From NCBI GenBank assembly GCA_002699125.1, contig PABI01000129.1, positions 79,887-143,886 on the forward strand: a stretch of 64,000 bases of DNA, read 5' to 3'. The position numbers were made by a program, and so were the translations under genes. Below the pieces are notes generated by a model. It made no database searches. It was not told where the DNA came from and saw only the letters and a list, made by a program, of their open reading frames with translations. The stretch comes from Anaerolineaceae bacterium. Its GTDB lineage: Bacteria; Chloroflexota; Anaerolineae; Promineifilales; Promineifilaceae. Positions within the stretch are counted from its first letter, which is position 1, and each line of letters begins with the position of its first letter. Shown piece after piece: positions 1-8,488 of the stretch.

Positions 1-2
1 TG

Positions 3-260
3 ATTGGCCTGAGTTGGTGGTCGGCGCGACGGTTTGGGGCTGAGATGGCAACGGCCGTTTTCCAACAATGGCAAATGCGGCAGCAGCCTATCGCTGGACT
101 GGCCGCCGCAGGCATCGGCATGGGTTTTGGCCTGGGTTATGCCGTGGGCGGACTGTTTGTTTGGACGTTGATTGGTGCCCTGGTGGGTGTTGGCATGGGC
201 CTGGTCATGAGCCGGCGCGCCGGGCAAGCCACATCTGGCCTGGTGGTTGAGCAGCGATAA
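3..260 (+). CDS. Small membrane protein, 5' end probably outside the window
   Basis: The frame is open from the window edge to the stop at 258-260. The first in-frame ATG is at 45, but the codons before it read as plausible protein (Trp-Trp-Ser-Ala-Arg-Arg), so the true start probably lies upstream. The visible part has two glycine-rich hydrophobic stretches, one starting GIGMGFGLGYAVGG and one around IGALVGVGMGLVM, separated by a very short turn. It ends in a basic, polar tail. This suggests a small inner-membrane protein or the C-terminal membrane hairpin of a larger one. I recognise no family. The next gene follows after 22 bp in the same direction. Confidence 0.5.
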   Translation: MGLSWWSARRFGAEMATAVFQQWQMRQQPIAGLAAAGIGMGFGLGYAVGGLFVWTLIGALVGVGMGLVMSRRAGQATSGLVVEQR

Positions 261-282
261 CAAGACTTGATTACGAGAGGAA

Positions 283-1113
283 ATGATGAACAATCAACAT
301 CCTTTGTTTGAGGCATATCCGCTGCATGGCGAAGCAGAAATTTCGGTGGGACGCGTGCCGACACCGTACCAAACTTATGATGGGCACGGCTTGCTAATTG
401 GCGGTACGGCCGATCTGGCCCAGGTACAGGCATTGTTAAAAAACGAATCTGTCCATCTGCTGCAAACGGAAAACGGCCGTGCCGTCATGGGCATCTGGGT
501 GGTGGATTTTACGGAGGCGAGTTTGGGACCGCACAAGGAACTACAGTTTAGCTTTTTGGTTGTGCACCAGCCTCAGTCACCTATTCCCAACCATCCGCTG
601 GCGCTGCTGCGCGCGCTTTTTACGAATCCGGCCGCCCGGATGTTTTGCTATGGCTTGTGGAACGACACGGAAACGGCCGTTGCCTACAATCGCGAACTGT
701 TGGGGCTGGAGGCGCAGGTGATGCAGGCCACCATCACGCGCGGCGCGGGCCAAAAGCAGTTCCGCTTTACCGATGCAAACGGTGCGCTGCTTTTTGCCGG
801 GCAGGTCCACGAAGCAAAGCGTCCTTCACCTCGCGTTGGGTGGTCATTGCTGCGGCTGTTGGGTCTACGCCAGACGTGGAGCGCGCCGTCGCAGCCTTTC
901 CTGGGGGCCAAAGTGGTGAATCCAATTGGCGACGTGGTGCCTTACAACGGCGATGCCCAATCCTTCGTGGCCGCCGATCAGCCCATTATCCAATTTTATG
1001 ATCCAGGCACTGATTCTTTTGAATTTGGTGGCAAAGATTTTGATTTTCAGCCGGAATTCGTTGAGCATTTTGCCCCGTTTCGCTTTGTTTATCTGCCTCC
1101 GGAACGGCCGTAA
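283..1113 (+). CDS. Hypothetical protein, possibly acetoacetate-decarboxylase-like
   Basis: A 276-residue soluble protein with no signal peptide or membrane segment. The ATG at 283 follows a GAGAGGAA ribosome site. Residues about 60-110 contain GIWVVDFTEASLGPHKELQF followed by a hydrophobic strand. This resembles the pattern of acetoacetate-decarboxylase-fold proteins, in which a strand is followed by a conserved Gly-Pro and acidic residue, but I cannot confirm the catalytic lysine. Other visible features are a short Asn-Gly-Arg created by an ACGGCCGT octamer and a hydrophobic, aromatic C-terminal segment. It lies between a membrane protein and a CPBP protease in one direction, which gives no functional clue. 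The fold assignment is tentative and no pathway is proposed. Confidence 0.6.
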   Translation: MMNNQHPLFEAYPLHGEAEISVGRVPTPYQTYDGHGLLIGGTADLAQVQALLKNESVHLLQTENGRAVMGIWVVDFTEASLGPHKELQFSFLVVHQPQSPIPNHPLALLRALFTNPAARMFCYGLWNDTETAVAYNRELLGLEAQVMQATITRGAGQKQFRFTDANGALLFAGQVHEAKRPSPRVGWSLLRLLGLRQTWSAPSQPFLGAKVVNPIGDVVPYNGDAQSFVAADQPIIQFYDPGTDSFEFGGKDFDFQPEFVEHFAPFRFVYLPPERP

Positions 1114-1151
1114 TACATTTCCCCGGAAACCTTAGTGGAAAGGAGTGAAAG

Positions 1152-2060
1152 ATGACTACCTATCAACAACAAGTAATGCGGCCGGAACGGCCGTTAACGT
1201 GGCCAATTGTTTCATTTTTTGTCCTGGCATATGCTATCGCCTGGGGAGCTTTTGGCATCTTGGGCGTGATTGCCCGCCAGTCCGGCGCGGAAAGTACCCA
1301 GGCGTTTATGGCAATGGCGGAATCGTTTCAGTTTAAGGACGTGAGCTTGAGCGTAGCGCCCTGGCTGGTGTACCTGCTCACGCGGCTGGCAGACTTTGCC
1401 TTTTCGATTGCGGGCGTGGTGATGATTGCCGTCACGGCAGGGCCGGTGGGATTGCGCCAACTGGGGCAGCGGCTGACGCGCTGGCGGATTGGTTGGCGCT
1501 GGTATGCGCTTGGTTTGCTGCCGGTGGGGTTGTATTTGGTGGCAACGGCCGTTGCCAACGGGTTCTCATCGGCACAAATCAATTTGTCCACCATCGGGAC
1601 GGCGCTTTTTAGCCTGCATGCTGGCTTTTTTGTCTCACTCTTTTTGCGCGGAGCGCTGGGGGAGGAACTGGGTTTGCGCGGTTTTGCTTTACCCTATTTG
1701 CAAGCGCGCATGTCGCCCTTTCGCGCCAGCCTGATCATTGGCGTGTTGTGGGGGGCGTGGCACATACCCGTCCTCATTGGCCGCGATATGCTGTCGATTG
1801 TGGCTTTTAGCCTTCTCTCGGTTGGGTTGGCAATGCTGTTTACCTGGCTGTTTAACGGCAGCGGCGGCTCACTCATTCCCGTACTGTTGTTCCACGCCAG
1901 CCAAAACTGGGAAGAAGGGTTTGAGACGTTATTTCCCAGCCTGGTGGGCACGGAGTGGGAGCTGGTTTCTACGCTGAGCCTGCTATTGGTTGGCGTGGTG
2001 GCGGGGGTGATGGTGTGGCGAAACGGCCGTAATGAATGGGGCGCGGATAAACGCAGATGA
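1152..2060 (+). CDS. CPBP family intramembrane glutamic endopeptidase
   Basis: A 302-residue polytopic membrane protein of the CPBP (CAAX protease and bacteriocin-processing, Abi) family. The hallmark EELGLRG lies near residue 171, a WGAWHIP motif near 200 supplies the conserved His, and LLFHASQNW near 246 is the third conserved block. These match the glutamate/histidine active site known for the family, buried among about eight predicted membrane helices. The ATG at 1152 has an AAGGAG site ten bases upstream. The substrate cannot be inferred; in bacteria the family ranges from bacteriocin self-immunity to prenyl-protein processing. It ends in an Asn-Gly-Arg-rich tail, and the stop lies inside a palindromic intergenic repeat. 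Confidence 0.85.
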   Translation: MTTYQQQVMRPERPLTWPIVSFFVLAYAIAWGAFGILGVIARQSGAESTQAFMAMAESFQFKDVSLSVAPWLVYLLTRLADFAFSIAGVVMIAVTAGPVGLRQLGQRLTRWRIGWRWYALGLLPVGLYLVATAVANGFSSAQINLSTIGTALFSLHAGFFVSLFLRGALGEELGLRGFALPYLQARMSPFRASLIIGVLWGAWHIPVLIGRDMLSIVAFSLLSVGLAMLFTWLFNGSGGSLIPVLLFHASQNWEEGFETLFPSLVGTEWELVSTLSLLLVGVVAGVMVWRNGRNEWGADKRR

Positions 2061-2106
2061 CGCGGATTTTTCTTTTGATCAGCGTAAATCTGCGTTCATC
2101 AGCGTC
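2046..2106. repeat. Inverted repeat built of CGCAGAT units
   Basis: AACGCAGATGACGCGGATTTTT at 2049-2070 is mirrored by AGCGTAAATCTGCGTTCATCAGCGT at 2080-2104, forming a hairpin over the stop codon of the CPBP gene. The arms are short degenerate tandem units, the same style as the repeats at 9173, 14088 and 41251. Confidence 0.65.
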
Positions 2107-2154
2107 CAATTTCTCACGGAATCTAGTTGGGCGGGCGGGGGGAGCCTGCTATGA

Positions 2155-2865
2155 TTGGGCACCATGCAAGGACCACACACTATTTTGCTGATTGAAGATG
2201 ATACGGCCGTAGCCACCAGCCTGAAAGAAGCGCTCGAAGCCGAGGGGTACAGCGTCACCTGGACCAAGCTGGGCCGCGAAGGTGTCCGGCTGGCACAGGC
2301 ACAGCCACCACACCTCATCATTCTGGATGTGCGCCTGCCCGATGGTTCCGGCTTTGATTTTTGCCGAGAGCTGCGCCAGCACAAGCTGCGCCAGCCGATC
2401 CTGATGCTGACGGCGCAGCAGGAAGAAATGGACAAAGTGCTGGGGCTGGAAATGGGGGCCGATGATTACGTCACCAAGCCGTTTGGCCTGCGTGAGCTGC
2501 TCTCCCGCCTGCGCGCCCTGCTGCGCCGCGCTTACGGCGAATTGGCCAGCAGCGCCGACAGCAATCAGCTTTTTGTGGCCGACCTGGTGATTGACCTGGA
2601 TCGCAGCGTAGTGCAGCGGGGGGATACGCCGCTGGAGCTGACGCCAACGGAGTTCCGCCTGTTTGTCTACCTGGCGCGGCACGCCGGGCAGGCACTGACG
2701 CGGGCGCAGATTTTACAGGGAGCGTGGGGGTATGATACGGCCGTTGAAGACGAGCGCACCGTCAACGTCCACGTCCGCCGCCTGCGTGAAAAAGTGGAGC
2801 TCAACCCCAGCCAGCCAACCCTCATCCTCACCGTCCCCGGCGTTGGTTACCGCCTGGCCATATAA
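2155..2865 (+). CDS. OmpR/PhoB-family response regulator (orphan)
   Basis: A 236-residue two-domain response regulator. The receiver domain has the acidic pair (LIEDD near residue 12), the phosphoacceptor Asp in LDVRLPDG near 57, a conserved Thr in MLTAQQ and the Lys in TKPFG near 106. The C-terminal winged helix-turn-helix (from about residue 140) contains LTPTEFRLF and the typical VNVHVRRLREKVE recognition-helix region, ending in VPGVGYRL. The TTG at 2155 has GGAG eleven bases upstream; an ATG at 2164 is an alternative. No histidine kinase is adjacent. The unpaired kinases at 12435 and 34483 are the nearest candidates, but this pairing is only an inference. Confidence 0.92.
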   Translation: MGTMQGPHTILLIEDDTAVATSLKEALEAEGYSVTWTKLGREGVRLAQAQPPHLIILDVRLPDGSGFDFCRELRQHKLRQPILMLTAQQEEMDKVLGLEMGADDYVTKPFGLRELLSRLRALLRRAYGELASSADSNQLFVADLVIDLDRSVVQRGDTPLELTPTEFRLFVYLARHAGQALTRAQILQGAWGYDTAVEDERTVNVHVRRLREKVELNPSQPTLILTVPGVGYRLAI

Positions 2866-2967
2866 AAACAGGATGCTGATTTACCTGTACGCGAAGTGGT
2901 CGCCTAGCGACATTACCCTGATTCTTAGCCTCTGGAGACAATTCTCGATTGAAGAAATGAATAAAAA

Positions 2968-2996
2968 TTGAAGAATGGTGTAAAGTTGTGTAAAAT
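2968..2996 (+). promoter_or_regulatory. Probable sigma-70 promoter of the VapBC pair
   Basis: TTGAAG (2968-2973), a 17-base spacer and TAAAAT (2991-2996) lie 24 bp before the antitoxin ATG. A direct repeat of GTGTAAA (2979 and 2989) inside the spacer and -10 region is a plausible site for autoregulation by the antitoxin. Confidence 0.55.
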
Positions 2997-3019
2997 CTTT
3001 CACTAAATGGAGGTTATCA

Positions 3020-3292
3020 ATGGCTGTAAATATCAAAAATCAGGACGTAGAAAATTTGCTGAACGAAGTTGTCAATTTGACTGGTGAAACCAAGACTGAG
3101 GCCATCCGCAAGGCGCTAGAAGAACGTCGAAAGCGGTTATCCTTACATTTTGCCAGCCCAGACAGGCATCAAAGACTTATGGCTTTGCTTGAAGAAGAAA
3201 TCTGGCCACAAATTCCAGCAGATCAATTAGGCAGACGGTTGAGCAAGGAAGAAGAGGAAGCCATCCTTGGTTATGGCGAGTTTGGGGTATGA
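3020..3292 (+). CDS. vapB: VapB-type antitoxin (Rv0623-like transcription factor family)
   Basis: A 90-residue protein whose N-terminal 45 residues (AVNIKNQDVENLLNEVVNLT then GETKTEAIRKALEERR) match the VapB/Rv0623 antitoxin pattern, with a short DNA-binding ribbon followed by helices. The C-terminal half is charged and presumably wraps and inhibits the toxin. The ATG at 3020 follows a GGAGG site. The stop overlaps the toxin start by four bases (ATGA), the usual translational coupling of vapBC operons. The region looks less GC-rich than its neighbours, and only one ACGGCCGT octamer occurs in the pair. That would fit lateral acquisition but does not prove it. Confidence 0.88.
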   Translation: MAVNIKNQDVENLLNEVVNLTGETKTEAIRKALEERRKRLSLHFASPDRHQRLMALLEEEIWPQIPADQLGRRLSKEEEEAILGYGEFGV

Positions 3293-3675
3293 TCTTGGAT
3301 AGTTCTGCCGTTGTTGCCATTATTTTCAAAGAGCCTGATTACGAGATTTTGATGAATAAGATCGCTGGAGCTAAAGAAGTGGGGATTGGCGTGCCCACTT
3401 TGGTTGAATGCGGAATCGTTTTATCTGCCAGACTCAACCAGGATGCACGCGGCCTGCTGGGGCGATTTGTGCGCGATGCAAATATTGTCGCTATCCCCTT
3501 TAGCGAGGAGCATTTTGGAACGGCCGTTGGCGCCTGGTTGAAATATGGCAAAGGCAGACATCCTGCTGGATTAAATTTCGGTGATTGCCTTGCCTATGCC
3601 GTTGCCAAGCTGGCCAACACGCCACTGCTGTTTGTGGGGGAAGATTTTCCTCAAACAGATATTTCGCTAGCCTAA
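3289..3675 (+). CDS. vapC: VapC-type PIN-domain ribonuclease toxin
   Basis: A 128-residue PIN-domain protein. The first acidic residue is in MILDSSAVVAI, the second in the VPTLVECGIVLSAR helix (Glu), and the third and fourth are around NFGDCLAYAVAKLANTPLLF (GDCLAYA). This is the acidic Mg2+-binding centre of VapC toxins, which cleave RNA, often tRNA anticodon loops. It is translationally coupled to the antitoxin just upstream. The length and motif set are those of an intact toxin. It is followed by a convergent helicase gene with only about 20 bp between the stops and no obvious intrinsic terminator. Confidence 0.9.
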   Translation: MILDSSAVVAIIFKEPDYEILMNKIAGAKEVGIGVPTLVECGIVLSARLNQDARGLLGRFVRDANIVAIPFSEEHFGTAVGAWLKYGKGRHPAGLNFGDCLAYAVAKLANTPLLFVGEDFPQTDISLA

Positions 3676-3694
3676 TATACTGAGATTTTGCTGT

Positions 3695-6600
3695 TTAACT
3701 AAACAGCACCTGCACATCTTCGGCGGTGAGCTGTTTTAGGAAGTTGCTTTCAGCCGTGATGAGCTGTTCTACCAGATTTTGTTTGCGCTGCTGCAGCTCC
3801 AAAATCTTCTCTTCGACGGAATCTTTGGTGATGAGTTTGTAGACAAAGACGGGATTTTCTTGCCCAATGCGGTGCGACCGATCGGATGCTTGCATTTCAA
3901 CGGCTGGATTCCACCAGGGGTCTACGTGAATGACGTAATCGGCGGCGGTCAAATTGAGCCCCACGCCGCCCGCCTTCAGGCTAATCAGGAAGAAAGAGAT
4001 ATTGGGGTCATTTTGGAATTTATCGACACGTTCTTGCCGCTTGCGGGTATGGCCGTCCAGGTATGTGTAAGTGAGCCCAAGCTTCTCTATCTCATCCCGA
4101 ATTAGCTGCAGCATTTTCACGAATTGTGAGAAAATGAGCGCCTTGTGGCCTTCTTCATGCAGGGTTTGCAGTGTTTCTACCAGCAGCGTCATCTTGGCCG
4201 AATCCCCTCTAAAGTTTTGCCTGACCAGCCTGGGGTGATTGCAAATTTGCCGTAGGCGCAGCAGTCCTTCAAGCACCTTAAACCGGGCGCTGTTAATGCC
4301 TTGCGATTCAATCAGCCCCAGCAGTTGGGCGCGATAGTTGTCGCGGGTTTTGGTGTAAAAATTGCGCTGTGCTTTGTCCATTTCCACATACATCACCCGG
4401 TCTGTGCGTGGTGGCAAATCGAGCGCGACCTGGTCCTTGGTGCGGCGCAAAATGAAGGGGTAAACCATCTTGCGCAGTAGCTCAGCGGCCGTTTTGTCAT
4501 TATTGCGCTCGATGGGGTTGCTAAATTCCTTGCGAAAATAATCGACGCCGCCCAGCAGGCCGGGATTCAAAAAGGCAAATTGGGACCACAGCTCGAAGGT
4601 GGAATTTTCCACCGGGGTGCCGGTCATGACAAGCCGGTGCTGGCTTTTGAGCAGGCGCACGCTTTTGGCAATTTTGGTGTTGGGATTTTTGATCGCCTGC
4701 GATTCATCCAAAATGATGTAATGGAAGGTGAATTGGCGCAGCATTTTGATATCGCGGCGTACCACGCCGTAGGTTGTCAGGATCAGTTCGGCGTCGGCGA
4801 AGGGCTCGGTGGTTTGGGGGCGATCTGTGCCAAAGTGAGTGAATATTTTGAGATTGGGCGTGAAGCGTTGAGCTTCCCGTTCCCAGTTCACCAGCAGCGA
4901 GCGGGGCAGGACGATGAGATTGGGCGGTAGGCTGTTGTCTTGCTCATGTAGAGATTGGAGCAGCGTTAAAACCTGGACGGTTTTGCCCAGGCCCATATCG
5001 TCGGCCAGGCAGCCGCCGAAGTTGAAATCGTGCAGAAAATGGAGCCAGTTGAGACCCGCTTTTTGATACGGCCGTAATTCCCCCACAAACCCGTCTGGCA
5101 ACGGCCGTTCCGCAATTCCTTCAAACGAGCGCAGCTTTTGCAGCCTTTCCCGGTATTGGACGTCAACCTGCGTCTGGTCCGCCTGGGCCAGCAGCTGATC
5201 CAGCAGCGTGAGATGGTGATTCGAGAAGCGAATGTTGTCGTCGTTTTGCTCGCCCAGGTAAAAGAGGTGGCGATATTTCTCCAGCCACTCTTCGGGAATT
5301 TCGCCAATGGTGCCGTCTGCCAGCTTAATGAACCGCTCTTTGCGGCGCAGCGATTGGCGCACGGTTTTGAGATCTACGGGAACGTCGCCAAACTGCACCA
5401 AAGCCTCAATGTCAAACCAGTCGATGCCGGATGAGACGTTGAAGGAAATGGTAGGCTTGTGCCGGTTTACCCGCACCGATTTCAGGTTGTCTTCCCCAAA
5501 AATCTCATAACCATCGGCGGTTAATATGGGCAGTTTTTTCAGTAGGAAGTCGAGCGGGGTCGTGTTTGAGCGCAGCACAAAAGTTTCATCGCTCGTTTTG
5601 TAGGCATATTTCAGGCCGTATTGGGCAGATGAGGTGCTCCGGTAGATGGCTTCTTCCATCTCAGGATCGCGCTGGACGTCAATCAGCGTCAGCTGCCCGG
5701 CGTTGGAATTTATCTCATCGAGGGTGGTTGTGAGTTGGGGATATGTGGGGGCGTGGGGCAAGCTGATCGGCCCATAGCGAAAATGAAGCGTGACGGCCAG
5801 ATCGCCCTCTTTTTCTTCGAGGAAGAGCTGTTTGCCTTCTAGTTCGGTATTCAGTTTTTGGTGGGAAACGGCCGTTCCACCCAAAGGCAAATGTTCCAGC
5901 AATGGTGCCAAATAATGGGTCACAAAAAACGATTTTTGCGCTTTGGGAATAGCCAGCTTGCCTCTCTCGATCAGTTTTTGCACCAGGAAATGCGGATACT
6001 GCTCTTCACATTTGGCTAAAAGTGAGTCGGTTTTCAGCCAATAAGGATCTGTGCCAAAAATTTCCAATGGCTTCGTATGCAGGTCTACGGTTTGGTCACC
6101 CACGTTGGCTTTAAGAGACAGGGTAAGCTGATCCCCGTGTTCACTCAGATCCAGGTGGATTTGGGCTAGGTGGGGGGAGATGTGGAGGAGATTTTCGAAC
6201 GGCCGTTGACTGCTTCCCGTAAAAAGTGGCATCTCAAACTGCCGTAAAGCGTCTAGCTTTGTCGGTAGACTTTGCGACCGATAAAAGTTGTTGCTCTCCA
6301 GGCTCAATGCCAATATTGTTTTGTAGAAGGGCGAAATATTGACATCATTACCCGAGTTGAGCCCATACATGCCGTCTATCGCCTTTGGTTTTTCGGCAAT
6401 TTCAGGGTGATTTACCAGGTATGTGGCCAGGGCAAAATTGTCAATGTCGTCGTCCTTAAATAAGTCGTCGGGAAACAGCTTGCGATCGAGGCGATACCCA
6501 TTTAGCTGATAGCCATACCCATAATAATCTTGTTGAAGGCTTAAAAAAAGTACCGTTTGCCGAGAACGTGTCTTGCCTGTCCTTGAATAATAGGTGGCCA

Positions 6601-6952
6601 TCTGCACAACTTCATTTAGCTGCTTTTGCCATCTTGTTGGATCTTTATGAGCAAAAACCTGCTTTTCAATAAAAAGAAGCGAGGCAACAATGTGCTTGCA
6701 GATGTCAAAACTGGCGTTCGCGGGACAATTACATTCATAATAGATATCTTCATCAAGTCGGGCAATATCTACGCAATATTGGCTTCCATGGCTGCCCCGC
6801 ACATGCAGGTGAAGATGATCTCCTTGCTCCGCGACTAACTCAACGCGATTTTCCTTAAAGTAGCGCTGGCCTCGGTCTAGAGCATTTTTAGAGGCAAATT
6901 CTTTGATATCGTCCTCAACAATTGTCCGCATAAACTCATTGTAATTTGTCAA
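3695..6952 (-). CDS. SWIM zinc finger plus SNF2-family helicase
   Basis: A 1085-residue DEAD/DEAH-type SNF2 ATPase. A SWIM zinc finger lies near the N-terminus (Cys74, Cys76, Cys85, His87 in CxC...CxH spacing). A long middle region of unknown fold (about 100-600) follows, then the ATPase: Walker A LADDMGLGKTVQV near 647, Walker B LDESQAIKNP near 750, and the C-terminal helicase lobe with GGVGLNLTAADYVIHVDPWW and SDRSHRIGQ. SWIM-SNF2 proteins are bacterial relatives of RapA/HepA, thought to remodel protein-DNA or RNA polymerase complexes. The longest frame begins with TTG at 6952; ATG at 6931 is an alternative. It is convergent with the VapBC operon and apparently monocistronic. Confidence 0.93.
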   Translation of the reverse strand: MTNYNEFMRTIVEDDIKEFASKNALDRGQRYFKENRVELVAEQGDHLHLHVRGSHGSQYCVDIARLDEDIYYECNCPANASFDICKHIVASLLFIEKQVFAHKDPTRWQKQLNEVVQMATYYSRTGKTRSRQTVLFLSLQQDYYGYGYQLNGYRLDRKLFPDDLFKDDDIDNFALATYLVNHPEIAEKPKAIDGMYGLNSGNDVNISPFYKTILALSLESNNFYRSQSLPTKLDALRQFEMPLFTGSSQRPFENLLHISPHLAQIHLDLSEHGDQLTLSLKANVGDQTVDLHTKPLEIFGTDPYWLKTDSLLAKCEEQYPHFLVQKLIERGKLAIPKAQKSFFVTHYLAPLLEHLPLGGTAVSHQKLNTELEGKQLFLEEKEGDLAVTLHFRYGPISLPHAPTYPQLTTTLDEINSNAGQLTLIDVQRDPEMEEAIYRSTSSAQYGLKYAYKTSDETFVLRSNTTPLDFLLKKLPILTADGYEIFGEDNLKSVRVNRHKPTISFNVSSGIDWFDIEALVQFGDVPVDLKTVRQSLRRKERFIKLADGTIGEIPEEWLEKYRHLFYLGEQNDDNIRFSNHHLTLLDQLLAQADQTQVDVQYRERLQKLRSFEGIAERPLPDGFVGELRPYQKAGLNWLHFLHDFNFGGCLADDMGLGKTVQVLTLLQSLHEQDNSLPPNLIVLPRSLLVNWEREAQRFTPNLKIFTHFGTDRPQTTEPFADAELILTTYGVVRRDIKMLRQFTFHYIILDESQAIKNPNTKIAKSVRLLKSQHRLVMTGTPVENSTFELWSQFAFLNPGLLGGVDYFRKEFSNPIERNNDKTAAELLRKMVYPFILRRTKDQVALDLPPRTDRVMYVEMDKAQRNFYTKTRDNYRAQLLGLIESQGINSARFKVLEGLLRLRQICNHPRLVRQNFRGDSAKMTLLVETLQTLHEEGHKALIFSQFVKMLQLIRDEIEKLGLTYTYLDGHTRKRQERVDKFQNDPNISFFLISLKAGGVGLNLTAADYVIHVDPWWNPAVEMQASDRSHRIGQENPVFVYKLITKDSVEEKILELQQRKQNLVEQLITAESNFLKQLTAEDVQVLFS

Positions 6953-7088
6953 AGCCTAACTCCACAAAACTAGAAAAGACGTTTTTATACTTGAGTAAAC
7001 AGTTTTAGTTAGCTTATTTAGATTGGTCCAATTGTACAACGACCCCAGCCCGAAAAGAAAAGAACGCCGGTTTTTCTTTCATCCTCTG

Positions 7089-7117
7089 ATTACGAAACCG
7101 TAACCGCGTATTACGAA
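7089..7117. promoter_or_regulatory. Direct repeats upstream of the export operon
   Basis: Two copies of ATTACGAA (7089-7096 and 7110-7117) are 21 bp apart, two helical turns, about 70 bp before the adaptor gene. No good -35 hexamer precedes the weak TATGCT at 7157. This arrangement would suit an OmpR-type activator. The rest of the 234-bp gap (6953-7186) shows nothing else I can support. Confidence 0.35.
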
Positions 7118-7186
7118 GCTGAAACTTCCCCATAACCAAACCACAACCTGGCCCGCCTATGCTGATCTCATGTTTATGGAGGTCAG

Positions 7187-8488
7187 ATGATGAAGCGTTG
7201 GATTACTATTTTGTTTGCCGTATTAGGGCTGGCGGTAGTTGGCGGTGCAGGGTATTGGGGGGTCCGGTCGCAGCAAACGGCCGTTCCCCCCATACCATCT
7301 GCCCCCGTCACCATTGCCGTTACCCTGGGGGACGTGCAGAAAACGGTCACCGCGCCGGGCCAGCTGGTGGGTACGCAGCAACAGATGCTGGGGATGGATG
7401 TGGATGGCCGTCTCATTGAGCTAAACGTAAGGCCGGGAACGGCCGTTTCCGCCGGAGACGTCATTGCCCGCATTGATCCTACCCCGTACCAAAACGCCCT
7501 CGAACTTGCCCAAATTGAGCTGGCAAAAGCCCAAGACGCGCTGGCGCAGCAGCTGGCCGAAGCCGAACTGTCCACCGCCAACAGCGAGGCGCAGGTGGGT
7601 GCCGCCCAAGCCCAATTTCCCCAACTGACCGCTGCCGAAGTGAATTTGAATCTGGCGCGCGAAGCCGAAGCCCGCGCCGAGAATGAGTACAACAAGGCGC
7701 TGGATCGCCACTGGGAGCCGGCTGAAGTGGTCGAAGCGTACCGGCTGGAGTGGCAGCACGCTATCGCCAACCGCCAGATTGCCGAATCCGAATACAACGC
7801 GGTGCTGAACCAGCGTTGGGCGGTGGGGCAGCAGGTGGAGGCCCAGCAGACGGAGCTGGATCGGGCCAAGTTGACGGTCGACTATTTGCGTGATTCGGGC
7901 GTGGATCCGTTGTTGGAAACGGCCGTTACTCAAGCAGAAGCCAATCTCGCCGCCACCGTTTTACATGCCCCGTTTGACGGCGTGGTGCTCGACGTGTTTG
8001 TCACTGCTGGTGAGGCGGTCGGCGCAGGCACAAACCTGGTGCTGCTGGCCGATCCCAGCCTGGGCGAAGTGCGCACGACGGTCATCGAAGAAGATTTGGC
8101 CGATGTGCAAATTGGCCAGCCTGCCGAGCTGTTTTTCGACGCCCGGCCCGATCTGGCGGTACAGGGCACGGTGGCCCGGCTGGTGCCGCAGCGGGTGATT
8201 GGCGAAGCGCGTCCCCTTTATCATGTTTACATAACAATTAACGAACGGCTGCCCGACGGCGTCTTCCCCGGCATGACGGTGGATGCCTCGATCATCGTAG
8301 ATGAGGTGCTGGACACGGTGCGGCTGCCGCGCACGCTGCTGCGGCCTCGTTCGGATGGCACGGCCGTTATCGAGCTATGGCAAAACGGGCAGCGGGTTGA
8401 GCAAGAAGTGGTTGTGGGTCTGCGCGGCGACGTGTTTATGGTCATCGAATCTGGTTTGCAGCCGGGCGATGAGGTGGTGGGTGAATGA
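7187..8488 (+). CDS. RND/MacA-type periplasmic adaptor (membrane fusion protein)
   Basis: A 433-residue protein with an N-terminal membrane anchor (WITILFAVLGLAVVGGAGYW) followed by a lipoyl half-motif (VTAPGQLVGTQQ), a long Ala/Glu/Gln-rich alpha-hairpin (about residues 100-235), the second lipoyl half (LHAPFDGVVLDVFVTAGEAV) and beta-barrel and membrane-proximal domains ending in GLQPGDEVV. This is the order expected for MacA/HlyD adaptors of tripartite or ABC exporters. The ATG at 7187 follows GGAGGT. Its stop overlaps the ATPase gene start by four bases, so adaptor, ATPase and permease form a MacAB-like exporter unit. No outer-membrane channel gene is nearby, consistent with a cell envelope lacking a standard TolC, but this is inference. 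Confidence 0.88.
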   Translation: MMKRWITILFAVLGLAVVGGAGYWGVRSQQTAVPPIPSAPVTIAVTLGDVQKTVTAPGQLVGTQQQMLGMDVDGRLIELNVRPGTAVSAGDVIARIDPTPYQNALELAQIELAKAQDALAQQLAEAELSTANSEAQVGAAQAQFPQLTAAEVNLNLAREAEARAENEYNKALDRHWEPAEVVEAYRLEWQHAIANRQIAESEYNAVLNQRWAVGQQVEAQQTELDRAKLTVDYLRDSGVDPLLETAVTQAEANLAATVLHAPFDGVVLDVFVTAGEAVGAGTNLVLLADPSLGEVRTTVIEEDLADVQIGQPAELFFDARPDLAVQGTVARLVPQRVIGEARPLYHVYITINERLPDGVFPGMTVDASIIVDEVLDTVRLPRTLLRPRSDGTAVIELWQNGQRVEQEVVVGLRGDVFMVIESGLQPGDEVVGE

